Virus record (IMG/VR): IMGVR_UViG_3300042314_000743
Location: 1 to 24,846 of that record
Strand: one strand, 5' to 3'
Source of the DNA: a virus
Length of the DNA: 24,846 nucleotides
The position numbers and the translations under genes are program-made. Position 1 is the first letter of the stretch; the number at the start of each line of letters is the position of its first letter. The notes under the pieces are model-generated. The model was not told the DNA's origin. It saw only the letters and a program-made list of their open reading frames with translations, and ran no database searches. Shown one piece after another: positions 5,378 to 13,555 of this stretch.

Positions 5378-7285
5378 TTAGAGGACGGATGCCTTGGTGG
5401 TTGTTTCGCAGAGGAGCTGCGCGATCTGATCGACGCCGAGCGTGATATTCGCACCGCCACGGCAGACCAGCGTGGAGGCCCCATGGGTGATGGTGAGTGA
5501 GCCTGCGGTCTTGTTCTGCACCCGGTAGGTGGCCCCGATGGTGCCGCCTGTGATGGTCGAGAGAGGCCCTGTGCCTGTGAGGTAAATGACATTGGCATTG
5601 CTCGGCAGGGCCAGTGCATTGCTGACCAGTGCGACGGACACGACATCCTGGACGAAGAGCGATGATCCGGATGTGACGTAGTTGCCGCTCGTGAGCGATC
5701 CCGTGATCGTGGCGTTAAGGGTCTGCCAGTTCGTCCCGTTGAAATACCGGATGACCTCGATCCGTGATGGAGCAAAGGCCACGCCGCCAATGGTGCAAGT
5801 CCCCGCGCCGATCATCACCTCGTAGTTGTCGCCAAGGGTGGCGGTGCCGGGATCGGTGATCGTCAGGGTCTGGGTCGTGATGTAGCGGACGCCTGTGGCT
5901 GCGGTGAAGTTGCTTGAGCGGATGACTGCTGTGGCCCCCGTGCCGGGATCGCCCTTCGTGAATGAGCCGCTGCCCCATGAGCCTGCGCTCTTTGGGCCAT
6001 AGAGGCGGTTGCCCAGCGTGTCGATGTAGAGGTCGCCATCCGAGCCAAGGCCAGCGGAGGGAACCGTTGTGCCGCTCAGGATCGTCCTCTTGTTGGCGAG
6101 GTCTGAGACTAGTCCCGTGACATCGCTCTGAGCGTGGCCGTGGATGCTCGCGGCCTTGCCAGCGAGTGCCGAGGTCGTGGCTGCGGCGTCGGCCTTGGAA
6201 GCCAGATCACTGACAAGGTTGGTGATTTCGCTCTGAGGATGTGTGTGGGCAGAGGGGGTGAAGGTGGTCGGCCTGTTGGCAATCGCCGTCCACTCGGGGG
6301 TGATGTCCCCCATCTCGATGTAGGAGGCCTCGAGGGTCTTGGAGCCTGTGCCCTTGTAGAGCCAGCGCCGTCCATCGGTCGTCGTGACAATGGCCCCCGT
6401 GATGATCTGGGCCTGCTGGGGAGCGGTCAGGTCGGCGATGGTTCCGGAGGAGACGACCTGCACTCCTGTGGAAAGTGAAGGAAGGCGATCCAAGGAGATG
6501 GTGCCAGAGGTGATCAGCGCCGCATCATGGGCCAGCGGTGGCCGCGCATCGGAGAGGCGGGCGTCGGTCGTGGAGACGGCACCAAGCTCGGCGAGGGTCG
6601 GGATGCGGTGAACGTGATCGGCACGGGCCGCTGTCGGTGACGATCCGACTGCGGAGGTCGAGCCGAGATCGGCAGGGGCTGTTGTGGCAATGTTCGGCTT
6701 TCCAGACAGCAGGCCATCAGTCTCAGCCTGCGAGTAGACGGAGAGATTCCCACGGGCCGAGGGCACCGATCCCAGCCCGGCGAGGTTGCCGCTCTTGGTC
6801 AGGACATCGGCTGCGGCGGGATAGTCCGGATTGGCCTGAGCCAAGGCTCCCTCGTCGCCCCTGATGACATCGTTGGCAATGACAGATGGCAGAGTCACCG
6901 AGGAGGTGATGACGCTGCCGACCGTCCACTGCACCTCGAGCATGGCGCGGAGGCTGGAACCCTCGGATGCCGAGGTGAAGAGGGCGTCGATCTCGGCGGT
7001 GTTGAGCGTGAGGGCGAAGGTATATTTGGCCGAGGTGCCGCTCCCGGTTTTCACCCAGGACAAGGCGCTGGCGATGTAGCCAGAGGCATAGGCCCCGGAG
7101 CGCTTCAGCCCAAGGATGCCCGTGGCACCCGTGCCGAGATCGGTGACGATGCCGGCAGTCAGGAACTGGACCTCAATAGGCTCGGCGTCGCGGCGCTTCA
7201 GATCGAGGCTCTCGATCACCATCCCCCCGGCAGAAGGGAGATCGTCCAGAAACGTGCGGTCGGTCAGGTCAACGAAGAGCTTCAC
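5378..7285 (-). CDS. Tail fibre protein
   Basis: The protein is 635 aa. The N-terminal ~150 residues are a compact domain that probably attaches to the baseplate. The middle has repeated HxH-type elements (DHVHR near 225, HTHPQSEITNLVSDL near 350, HGHAQSDVTGLVSDL near 385), separated by ADA-rich helices, typical of trimeric phage fibres. A short collagen-like stretch (KGDPGTGATAV) follows a DGDLYIDT segment. The C-terminal third is a Thr/Gly-rich beta domain. The start is GTG at 7285, supported by a TTTGACA element exactly 13 nt upstream. It lies between the small distal-tail genes and the LamG protein, which together form the host-recognition cassette. Confidence 0.85.
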   Translation of the reverse strand: MKLFVDLTDRTFLDDLPSAGGMVIESLDLKRRDAEPIEVQFLTAGIVTDLGTGATGILGLKRSGAYASGYIASALSWVKTGSGTSAKYTFALTLNTAEIDALFTSASEGSSLRAMLEVQWTVGSVITSSVTLPSVIANDVIRGDEGALAQANPDYPAAADVLTKSGNLAGLGSVPSARGNLSVYSQAETDGLLSGKPNIATTAPADLGSTSAVGSSPTAARADHVHRIPTLAELGAVSTTDARLSDARPPLAHDAALITSGTISLDRLPSLSTGVQVVSSGTIADLTAPQQAQIITGAIVTTTDGRRWLYKGTGSKTLEASYIEMGDITPEWTAIANRPTTFTPSAHTHPQSEITNLVSDLASKADAAATTSALAGKAASIHGHAQSDVTGLVSDLANKRTILSGTTVPSAGLGSDGDLYIDTLGNRLYGPKSAGSWGSGSFTKGDPGTGATAVIRSSNFTAATGVRYITTQTLTITDPGTATLGDNYEVMIGAGTCTIGGVAFAPSRIEVIRYFNGTNWQTLNATITGSLTSGNYVTSGSSLFVQDVVSVALVSNALALPSNANVIYLTGTGPLSTITGGTIGATYRVQNKTAGSLTITHGASTLVCRGGANITLGVDQIAQLLCETTTKASVL

Positions 7286-7298
7286 AAGGTCAAGGGGA

Positions 7299-7305
7299 TG
7301 TCAAA
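7299..7305 (-). promoter_or_regulatory. TTTGACA start-associated element (tail fibre)
   Basis: Coding-strand TTTGACA ending 13 nt before the GTG at 7285; it supports use of this non-ATG start. Confidence 0.6.
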
Positions 7306-7314
7306 GAGAGAAGG

Positions 7315-7539
7315 TCACCACTTGCCAAGCGGGCAAGTGCTTGTCGCCATCCTGAGCTTTGCCGAGGTGGAACAGCCGCATTTCTGGCACCGCCCCGTGC
7401 CGAAGAACCCTGCCTGATCCCATTCCGGGCAGGCGGCGCAGATGGAGTAGCGTTCCTCAAGCAACTGCTGGCTTGATAGCTTCAGCCCGGAGGATGCCCA
7501 CCTTGCGGCATCGGCAGTCAGGCTTTTAATTCTGCTCAT
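7315..7539 (-). CDS. Small zinc-ribbon-like protein
   Basis: The protein is 74 aa. The ATG at 7539 overlaps the previous stop as ATGA; an upstream in-frame extension lies inside that gene. The C-terminal half has the Cys pattern CAAC (residues ~34-37), then CQKCGC, then C near the end in TCPLGKW. This matches small phage proteins resembling the DUF6171 zinc-ribbon family. Its role is unknown; in tail operons such proteins may be assembly factors. It is the last gene of a coupled series beginning at the tape measure gene. Confidence 0.7.
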   Translation of the reverse strand: MSRIKSLTADAARWASSGLKLSSQQLLEERYSICAACPEWDQAGFFGTGRCQKCGCSTSAKLRMATSTCPLGKW

Positions 7540-8135
7540 GAGACGGTGATCGTGTCCCACCGACCCATGACATAAGATCCGGTCAGGGTTCCTTGGGTAA
7601 TGGGAATCCCATCCTCGTCTACCTTGTATGCTGAGAAAGTCGTGCCCACCGGGCTGGACGGCACCACTCCAAACAACGTCCACCCAACATCTTCCGCGCC
7701 ACAGCCTGAGAAGTTGATCAGGGAGAATGACCAGCTTTGCCCTCCAATAGTTGCACCGCCGCCCCAATCGCAGCCGACACGAGTCAAGGTCACCGTGGCA
7801 CTCGGGCGCGTTCCGGTAGAGTCAACGAGGGAAAGCGTGTAGGTGTTGGTGAAATAATCGGTGATGCTTGTGGAGTATAGTGCGGGCTGGGTAGTCCGGA
7901 CGCTGCTCCGGTAGACCGCCCAGACGGTGTTGGATTCCTCGAGGATCACCCCATTCGTCGTGTTCCCATAAGCGGTTCCAGACAAGGAGAGGCTTGTCCC
8001 GTAGAAGTTAACGGAGGAGGGCAAGTTTCCGCTGTCTACAATCCACGGCTGGGCGGCGGCGCAATACCACTGGCAACTTCCGCAGGGCAACGCTGAGGAA
8101 CAATCAACGCACGTCGATTTTATGTAGGTAGCCAC
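7536..8135 (-). CDS. Putative distal-tail/virion protein, Cys-rich N-terminus
   Basis: The protein is 199 aa. The first 25 residues hold five Cys (CVDCSSALPCGSCQWYC), a possible metal site. The rest is Ser/Thr/Gly/Tyr-rich and beta-like. I do not recognise a family. The stop of the preceding gene is only 5 nt upstream, and its own stop overlaps the next start. Position between tape measure and fibre genes suggests a tail-tip component. Confidence 0.65.
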   Translation of the reverse strand: MATYIKSTCVDCSSALPCGSCQWYCAAAQPWIVDSGNLPSSVNFYGTSLSLSGTAYGNTTNGVILEESNTVWAVYRSSVRTTQPALYSTSITDYFTNTYTLSLVDSTGTRPSATVTLTRVGCDWGGGATIGGQSWSFSLINFSGCGAEDVGWTLFGVVPSSPVGTTFSAYKVDEDGIPITQGTLTGSYVMGRWDTITVS

Positions 8136-8140
8136 CGGGC

Positions 8141-8425
8141 TTAAGGAGTGAAAGGCTCAGTCCCCAGCACCCACATCTTTTTTGCCTCACCGTTGTCGCA
8201 GACATCAATCAGCCGCCAGGTCACGGGGCGATTGGCCGCCGTGAATACGAGGCTTGAGCCGTTGTCAGGGTTGGTCTCCACTTTGTAGATACCGAACTTG
8301 TCGGGTGCTAATTGGCACTTTTGGAAGTTGTCGTCCAGATCCTTGGCCCGGATCGTCGCAGGCGGGGCCGTGGATTTGCCATCAGCCCGCTTGCTGAGAT
8401 AGTCCTGAAAGCGGATCAGCTTCAT
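8141..8425 (-). CDS. Putative tail protein, 94 aa
   Basis: I chose the ATG at 8425, which overlaps the previous stop as ATGA. The sequence starts MKLIRFQDYLSKRADGK and has a central block (ATIRAKDLDDNFQKC) followed by a beta-rich C-terminal half with two Trp. No known family is recognised. Its place in the coupled tail-tip series suggests a virion or assembly role. Confidence 0.65.
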   Translation of the reverse strand: MKLIRFQDYLSKRADGKSTAPPATIRAKDLDDNFQKCQLAPDKFGIYKVETNPDNGSSLVFTAANRPVTWRLIDVCDNGEAKKMWVLGTEPFTP

Positions 8426-9039
8426 GTAACGAGCTTGGTTCCGGTGACCTCGATCACATAGTATGAACCGAACTGGGAGGAGGTCAGATTGGTCATGGAC
8501 CAAGCGGAAGTCAGCGTCGGCGCAGATGCGGCGACTCCGTTGGTGAAGCTTTCGACTACCTGAATGTTATACCCGCTGGTCGGGGTGGAGGGGAGAAATG
8601 CCGCCGTTGCTGAAACAAAGAACCGAGTCGTCGTGGGTGCGATGTAGCTCCCGGTGTAGAGATTGGTGACTGCTGTCTCACCGCTGCCTGTGGTGACGCT
8701 CTTGGAGTAGTTCAGCAGGGCGGTTCCGTAGCGGGTGGCGAAGACGTTGGTTGTCAGGCCGACATAGCTCAGTGAGTAGGTGACGACTCCGTTAGTGACA
8801 TCCTTCTGCGACGAGATGCATGTCAGGTTGTAGACCCCGGTCGGCATCGTGTAGGTGCCCGTCGGGTAGGTGTAGGAAAGGGGGGCGGTATTGATCGCAA
8901 GCAGCGGGTCTGCCGTGGCCTCGTAACTTTGGGCGCAGGAGTAGGATCGCTGAAGCGTGGCCTTGCCCTCGTTGTCCTTGTTGAATGACTCCGAGACAAG
9001 GATCAGGCCCGTCGTATTGCCATGAAGTGTGATAGCCAT
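8422..9039 (-). CDS. Putative distal-tail structural protein
   Basis: The protein is 205 aa, strongly enriched in Thr, Ser, Tyr and Val, predicting an all-beta virion protein. The N-terminus is MAITLHGNTTGLILVSES. It starts 3 nt after the tape measure stop, the position where distal tail or baseplate proteins are usually encoded in siphoviruses. No specific family motif was recognised. Confidence 0.65.
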   Translation of the reverse strand: MAITLHGNTTGLILVSESFNKDNEGKATLQRSYSCAQSYEATADPLLAINTAPLSYTYPTGTYTMPTGVYNLTCISSQKDVTNGVVTYSLSYVGLTTNVFATRYGTALLNYSKSVTTGSGETAVTNLYTGSYIAPTTTRFFVSATAAFLPSTPTSGYNIQVVESFTNGVAASAPTLTSAWSMTNLTSSQFGSYYVIEVTGTKLVT

Positions 9040-9042
9040 AGG

Positions 9043-11082
9043 TCAGGAGAGTGCGTAGACGGGGAGTTTGTTATCGTGAATCGCCTTCACGATTTTGAAG
9101 ATTTCGGAGAGTGAGTTGCTCTGCTCTTCCTGCGGGGATTTCTTGGCCTTGCCTTCAGATCCGGGGCCAGTGCCGCCGGGGCCTCCACCCTTGGCATTCT
9201 TCAGCTTGTCATTCACAAGCTTGTTGAAGTCATCCTCTGCTCTCTTGCGGAGTTCTGCACGAGATCCAGAGACACCTTCCTTCACATACTTGCTGAAGAG
9301 GTCGTCTATTGACTGCTGCCGAGATGCCCTGCTGTCTCCCCCGGTGTATGAAGAGAGATCGGATTGAACGGACTGGCTTGCGCGGGTCTCCATGCGCTGC
9401 TGGATCTGGTCCCAGCTACTGCGGTTCCCGGTTGTGGCCTGCACGTAGTCCTCAGGGCGCAGAAGGGTCTTCATGGCCTCAGCCATTGCCTGCTCCGGGG
9501 TCAGGGATCTTCCGTTGGATTTTCCGGTCAGGACGGATTCTCTCGCCGCCCTATTGGCTGCGGCAGCGGATCGGATATCTCCAGCCCCAGCAACCGGGCC
9601 GATGTCTCCTTGGGGGATGATCAGACCGGACTGTGCTGCTAGTCCTGCTGCCGCTGTGTCCCGTTGAGTGAACTTCTTGAAGCTGTCAGCGGCACCTGAG
9701 AAGTTGTCGGCCATTTGATTGGTGGCCTTCTCCCATGCGTTCGCCTCAGCGGTGACCTGTTTGGCATGATCAACGCTCTCCTGCATGGCGTTACGGACGC
9801 CTGCTCCTGCATCTTGCGCCACCTGGAGGTGGTCTTTGAGATCGGCGGCAGATCCTGCGGCGTTGAACCAGTCCTCGTTTGCCATCTTGGTCTGCTCGGT
9901 AGCCTTCTCAGCGGCAGATGAGATCCCATCCCATGCCTCGGCAAGCCCGACCGCTGCCTTGTTGCTCCACTCATCCGAGGTCTTGGCAAGCTTGTTGCCG
10001 ATCTCGGCCATCGGCCCTCCGAGCTTCTCAGGCAGATAGCCTGCAATTCCCGTGAAGACCTCGGCCAGCATGCCCGAGAATCCACTTACCACGAAACCAA
10101 AGGCAGCAGTGAACTCAGCCTTTAGCAGGCCGCTCCAGTTTGGGATGATGTTCGAGAAGTAGTTGCTCGACCACTCGAAGACATATTGAAGCGCCGAGTA
10201 GAGCGCATTGCCTGCGGTTTTGAATGCCAGGACAAGTGAATCACCGAATGCCAGGAAGAGGTTCCCGGGGTTTGTAAAGACTGAGAGAGCGATGTCGATC
10301 CCTGTTGATAGGGCCTCGGAGAAGGATTTGCCAAATGCCGTGGCATCCACGCTCTTGAAGTAATCCACCAGCGTGGTCATCGCCGGGATGGAGTCACCCA
10401 AAAGTCCAGCCGTGAACTCGGTCAGCTTCTGGCCGATGGCTCCGATGCCGTCGCCGATGGAGTCAAAGGCCCGTGCGTTGTTTTCCATTTCGCTCGCAAA
10501 GCTGCCGACCTCACTGGACGCCTGTGAGACCTGCCCCTCGAAGTCCGCAAAAAGGGCAAGCGTCTTGCCGCCAGATTTTCCGAAGATTTCCATCGCGGCC
10601 CCGGCTCGCTCGGTAGGGTCTTGGATCTTGGCAATGGCTTTGGCGATGGTCTCGAACTGCTGGTCAGGAGTCATCGACTGCAAGTCGGAGACCTTCAGGC
10701 CGAGCCGACCGAGCTTATCAGCCGCCGCGCTTCCCTCATCTCCTGCGGCGACGAGAGTCTTCTGCATCTTGTTGATTATCCCGCCGAGATCCTCAGCGTG
10801 CATCCCGTTGTTCTCAAAGGCGCGTTGGAGAATGACCAGCTTCCCCGCAGCGATGCCAGTCTGGTCGCTAAAGTCGGCAAGCTGCCCCCCCTTCTCCATC
10901 ACGGAGTTGAAGGCATGGATGGCACCGGAGACGGAGACATAGCCAGCAGCCAGACCGGCGAGCTTCCCGGCAATAGAGCCGAAGGTCTCGCCCATTTTCT
11001 GGCCTGCCGCGCCGACTTCGGAGAAGGCTCCAAGGACAGCATCTTTCCCGGTCACTCCTAGACTGACTGATACATCGCTCAT
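9043..11082 (-). CDS. Tail tape measure protein
   Basis: The protein is 679 aa. It has the usual features: a long, mostly helical sequence, an N-terminal Gly/Ala-rich region (ITGKDAVLGAFSEVG-like start), a DFSDQTGIAAGKL segment and internal blocks (AMEIFGKSGGKTLALFADFE) of the tape-measure/minor tail family, a hydrophobic middle (~260-370), and a charged C-terminal third rich in Gln, Ser and Lys. It sets tail length during assembly. Its length suggests a tail in the order of 100 nm, by the usual rule of thumb. A TTTGACT element is 15 nt upstream of the ATG. It heads a coupled series down to the zinc-ribbon gene. Confidence 0.88.
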   Translation of the reverse strand: MSDVSVSLGVTGKDAVLGAFSEVGAAGQKMGETFGSIAGKLAGLAAGYVSVSGAIHAFNSVMEKGGQLADFSDQTGIAAGKLVILQRAFENNGMHAEDLGGIINKMQKTLVAAGDEGSAAADKLGRLGLKVSDLQSMTPDQQFETIAKAIAKIQDPTERAGAAMEIFGKSGGKTLALFADFEGQVSQASSEVGSFASEMENNARAFDSIGDGIGAIGQKLTEFTAGLLGDSIPAMTTLVDYFKSVDATAFGKSFSEALSTGIDIALSVFTNPGNLFLAFGDSLVLAFKTAGNALYSALQYVFEWSSNYFSNIIPNWSGLLKAEFTAAFGFVVSGFSGMLAEVFTGIAGYLPEKLGGPMAEIGNKLAKTSDEWSNKAAVGLAEAWDGISSAAEKATEQTKMANEDWFNAAGSAADLKDHLQVAQDAGAGVRNAMQESVDHAKQVTAEANAWEKATNQMADNFSGAADSFKKFTQRDTAAAGLAAQSGLIIPQGDIGPVAGAGDIRSAAAANRAARESVLTGKSNGRSLTPEQAMAEAMKTLLRPEDYVQATTGNRSSWDQIQQRMETRASQSVQSDLSSYTGGDSRASRQQSIDDLFSKYVKEGVSGSRAELRKRAEDDFNKLVNDKLKNAKGGGPGGTGPGSEGKAKKSPQEEQSNSLSEIFKIVKAIHDNKLPVYALS

Positions 11083-11097
11083 TTTCTAGGGGTCAGG

Positions 11098-11104
11098 AGT
11101 CAAA
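11098..11104 (-). promoter_or_regulatory. TTTGACT start-associated element (tape measure)
   Basis: Coding-strand TTTGACT ending 15 nt before the ATG at 11082. Confidence 0.5.
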
Positions 11105-11114
11105 AAGCAGGCGG

Positions 11115-11933
11115 TCAGGAGGATTCCTTCGCCTTCTTAAGCACAGCGCGGATCTCTGTCCCCATGCTTCGGAAAAACTTCTCGCGTGTGATCCGCACGG
11201 CCTCCTCTCGGTCCTTATCAGTCATCACCTTATCTGCCCACGGGATCTTGCTGGTCAGCTTGATCTGAGGGAGCATCGCATCGGCCTTGTCCTTGACGTC
11301 AGATGGTGCCTTTGCGACGTGCCGTTTCACCCATGCAGGGATGCCTGACCAGATGTTTTTTATGTCGGACTGGCTGAGATCCATCTTCATGATGCAGGAG
11401 GCCCAGCCAGCCTTGGAGAGACCGATGTATTTCACCCGTTCCTTGTAGTAGGCGCGGAGGTATTCCTCGGTTACAATGCCTTTATCAAGGTTCTGAAGGT
11501 CTTTGATACGGTGGCCTGTGGTGACGCCCCTGCGGGCCTTGCTAACCCGTCCATTCGCACCTCTGCGCTTCTCGTGCCATGCCTTCATCTCGTCCCTGCG
11601 AAGGACTTTCTCCGTCACATTGCCCAGTGGCTGCGCTCCCTTGTGACCGTATTTCATGGTGGCTTCACGCCCCTGAAAATCAATGATGCCACGGATGCGC
11701 CCTATGCTCATGACATAGAACAGGCGCATTAGATCACGCATCAAGGCATTTTCTCCAAGCTTCCTAGCGTCAACGTTCTTCCCGTATGGAGGGGTGGAGA
11801 ATGCCATGTTGACGGCGAGCAGACGGCCCGCCCTGCGAAGCGATGAAGCAACCTCCTTTCCAGTCACCTCTTCATACCGCTTCATGCGTTCCAGAAGCTT
11901 CTTGTTATCAATCTGGACTTTCGGCGCGGCCAT
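11115..11933 (-). CDS. Putative minor virion/tail protein, basic
   Basis: The protein is 272 aa, highly basic, helical at both ends. The start (KVQIDNKKLLERMKRYEE) and the region up to ~60 resemble HK97 gp10-like or virion-morphogenesis proteins, but gp10 homologues usually lie near head-tail genes, not between tail chaperones and tape measure. The central part (AMMKYGHKGAQPLGN-like region) has several Gly/Arg-rich loops. A TTTGACA element lies 15 nt before the ATG. I consider it a virion or assembly protein of unassigned function. Confidence 0.7.
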   Translation of the reverse strand: MAAPKVQIDNKKLLERMKRYEEVTGKEVASSLRRAGRLLAVNMAFSTPPYGKNVDARKLGENALMRDLMRLFYVMSIGRIRGIIDFQGREATMKYGHKGAQPLGNVTEKVLRRDEMKAWHEKRRGANGRVSKARRGVTTGHRIKDLQNLDKGIVTEEYLRAYYKERVKYIGLSKAGWASCIMKMDLSQSDIKNIWSGIPAWVKRHVAKAPSDVKDKADAMLPQIKLTSKIPWADKVMTDKDREEAVRITREKFFRSMGTEIRAVLKKAKESS

Positions 11934-11948
11934 ACCTCATCCCCCACC

Positions 11949-11955
11949 TGTCAAA
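11949..11955 (-). promoter_or_regulatory. TTTGACA start-associated element (272-aa protein)
   Basis: Coding-strand TTTGACA ending 15 nt before the ATG at 11933, just after the stop of the frameshifted tail chaperone product (11961). Confidence 0.55.
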
Positions 11956-11960
11956 GGTCT

Positions 11961-12613
11961 CTAAAAATCCAGATCCAGCAGATCATCTGCCCATCTCAGC
12001 GGCCTCCCCGGTGTAGTTCCATCCCCGGTCCAGACATGGTAGTCCAGAATCCGCATCCCCTCCGTGAAGGGCAACTCCCACAAAATGTAGTCGTGACCCC
12101 AGCTTGTCTTTTCGGCCAAGCGTGCGACGTAACTCGTCAGCCAGCCCGGCCGCCAGCTTTTGGGTCGGACTCTCCACCGCCTGATGCCTCACCCTTCACG
12201 GCGGTCTTGCTCTTGTTCATCCGCTCGACGAGTTCGAGGATGCGTGGCGTGGCCTCGGCAAAGACATCGGCTTCGTAGGCGTCGAGGAAGTCATAGACGG
12301 CGGCGCGGAACTCCTGCGGCTTCTCCGAGAGCCGACGGACTGTCTCCTTGGGGGATGACTGGGAGAAAAGGATCGCCCCGACATCGAAGGCCACGGAGTT
12401 CATTCGACCGATGACCAGACCGACGCCGCACTCGATCAGCAGGGCAAGGTCGCCAGCTGAGATCCTGCGGAGTTTGATCCCGGCAATCTCCTCGCCGCTG
12501 CGGAGGATATCCCGGTCGAGTTCCCGATTGCGCTCGGTGGTGTCGATCTCGTTCAGGTCAGCACCGAAGTCGTTGATGACTTCCTTGTCGTTGTGGTCGT
12601 TTTTGCTGTTCAT
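11961..12613 (-). CDS. Tail assembly chaperone G-T fusion by -1 frameshift
   Basis: Ribosomes reading the 12137-12613 gene can slip by -1 at CCCAAAA (12158-12164), after residue 152. The -1 frame stays open for 65 more codons to TAG at 11961-11963, giving a 217-aa product. The added part reads as real protein (WGHDYILWELPFTEG, LDYHVWTGDG, LRWADDLLDLDF), with Trp/Tyr/Glu content typical of T-domains in lambda GT-like proteins. Such fusions bind the tape measure protein and tail tube subunits during assembly. The location just before the tape measure block matches the conserved place of this frameshift in siphoviruses. No stop occurs between the slip site and 11961 in this frame. Confidence 0.85.
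12137..12613 (-). CDS. Tail assembly chaperone G (unshifted product)
   Basis: The protein is 158 aa, acidic, with a charged N-terminus and a helical body (about 55-125), ending in a Gly/Ser-rich tail encoded around the slip site. It is the short form of the G/GT pair; in lambda-like phages the ratio of the two forms is fixed by frameshift frequency. The gene starts 5 nt after the stop of the 143-aa protein, and there is no TTTGACA element or Shine-Dalgarno in front, suggesting coupled translation. Confidence 0.8.
   Translation of the reverse strand: MNSKNDHNDKEVINDFGADLNEIDTTERNRELDRDILRSGEEIAGIKLRRISAGDLALLIECGVGLVIGRMNSVAFDVGAILFSQSSPKETVRRLSEKPQEFRAAVYDFLDAYEADVFAEATPRILELVERMNKSKTAVKGEASGGGESDPKAGGRAG
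12158..12164 (-). promoter_or_regulatory. -1 frameshift slippery heptamer CCCAAAA
   Basis: In the zero frame the site reads gaC CCA AAA, a perfect X XXY YYZ heptamer. Slipping moves reading into the 65-codon extension; the zero frame ends six sense codons later. Confidence 0.85.
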
Positions 12614-12618
12614 ATAAA

Positions 12619-13050
12619 TTAGCTGGCAAGCTGGGCGAGCCGTTGGCGCTCCTCGCGTCCGAGCCTCGGGGTGACGGCAAGGCGCTTGTCCCCCCGGTTG
12701 TGGAGCTTCTGGTTGGGAACCTTGTGACTCTCAGAGATGATATGAGTCCTTGAGAACATGGCCTCTCGCGCCAGCAGGAAGCAGATCATGTTCGAGGGGC
12801 GCATGAGGTTCTCGCCCATCGGGTTTTCCCAAGCACGGAGGAAGTCGCTGATTGCCTCGCCGTCGCCGTTGCTGGTCTCAAAGTGCCAGGTGAAACTCTC
12901 GCGGCCCTGCGCGTCGGTGATCCGGGTGCACTCTGCATTGGCCTTAAATGCGAACCCTGCGCAGTGCAGGGAGATGGCGAGCTTCATGTCGCTGGTGGAA
13001 AACCATCCACCTTGCGCGGCATCCTCTTCGGGGATCTGTGGCTTGTTCAT
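12619..13050 (-). CDS. Hypothetical tail-module protein, 143 aa
   Basis: The N-terminal half has beta-type segments (WFSTSDMKLAISLHCAGFAF, FTWHFETSNGDG), the middle includes FLRAWENPMGENLMRP, and the C-terminus is strongly basic. It lies between tail tube and chaperone genes. Proteins at this position are often tail assembly partners, but I do not recognise the family. The start ATG at 13050 is preceded by a short hairpin at 13061-13080 instead of a TTTGACA element. Confidence 0.65.
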   Translation of the reverse strand: MNKPQIPEEDAAQGGWFSTSDMKLAISLHCAGFAFKANAECTRITDAQGRESFTWHFETSNGDGEAISDFLRAWENPMGENLMRPSNMICFLLAREAMFSRTHIISESHKVPNQKLHNRGDKRLAVTPRLGREERQRLAQLAS

Positions 13051-13060
13051 GTGTTATTCA

Positions 13061-13080
13061 GCCCCCTTTTAGCCGGGGGC
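13061..13080 (-). terminator. Hairpin after tail tube gene
   Basis: GCCCCC and GGGGGC form a 6-bp all-GC stem around an 8-nt loop. It lies downstream of the tail tube stop (13102) and 10 nt upstream of the next start. There is no U-tract, so it may be an attenuator, a processing site or a stabiliser of the abundant tube mRNA. Confidence 0.4.
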
Positions 13081-13101
13081 AAGGGCTTTGGTTGGGGTGG
13101 A

Positions 13102-13476
13102 TTAGACTCCGGTGATCAGCGGGTAGCGGCTCGCGGAGATGGAGATCTGCTTGAAGCCGTCTGGCGTCTTGGAGATCTCGACGCTGTCCACGATGACCTG
13201 ACCAACGGAGACGCCGCCGACTGCCTCGATATTTGCGAGAGTGAGTGCGGTCGCCACCGTTGCGGCAACGACTCCGGTCGATCCTGCAACAGTCCCGGCA
13301 ACTGCAATCGTGGACTTCGGGTTGTAGTATGCAACGAGGCGAACTTCGCCGTTGTTGTCCCGAACCTCCTGCTTGTCCTGCGACGTAGAGATGGAGAACG
13401 AGGAGATGAGGATTCCGGTTTCGGCGGTGCAGCCGAAGGAGGTGCCTGTGGATGATCCGAGTAGGGTGACGGCCAT
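13102..13476 (-). CDS. Major tail tube protein candidate
   Basis: The protein is 124 aa, beta-rich, starting MAVTLLGSSTGTSFG, with strands such as ILISSFSIST and VILVDSVEIS-like and a C-terminal ISASRYPLITGV. The size and position (after the tail terminator and before the chaperones) fit the tail tube subunit. The long leader has a TTTGACA element 33 nt upstream and an A/C-rich stretch right before the ATG. The function rests on gene order; the sequence alone is not diagnostic. Confidence 0.65.
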   Translation of the reverse strand: MAVTLLGSSTGTSFGCTAETGILISSFSISTSQDKQEVRDNNGEVRLVAYYNPKSTIAVAGTVAGSTGVVAATVATALTLANIEAVGGVSVGQVIVDSVEISKTPDGFKQISISASRYPLITGV

Positions 13477-13509
13477 AAGTTTGGTGGTTGGGAGTTAGGA
13501 GTTGCGCGG

Positions 13510-13516
13510 TGTCAAA
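13510..13516 (-). promoter_or_regulatory. TTTGACA start-associated element (tail tube)
   Basis: Coding-strand TTTGACA, 33 nt before the ATG at 13476, the longest spacing of the set. Confidence 0.45.
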
Positions 13517-13555
13517 TGACGTTGCGGCTTTGGCTGTTCAGGTCGGTGAAGGAGG

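Noticed and set aside
11983-12192. 69-aa minus-strand ORF
   Set aside because: It is in the third frame; the -1 frame from the slippery site gives the credible tail chaperone extension over the same DNA.
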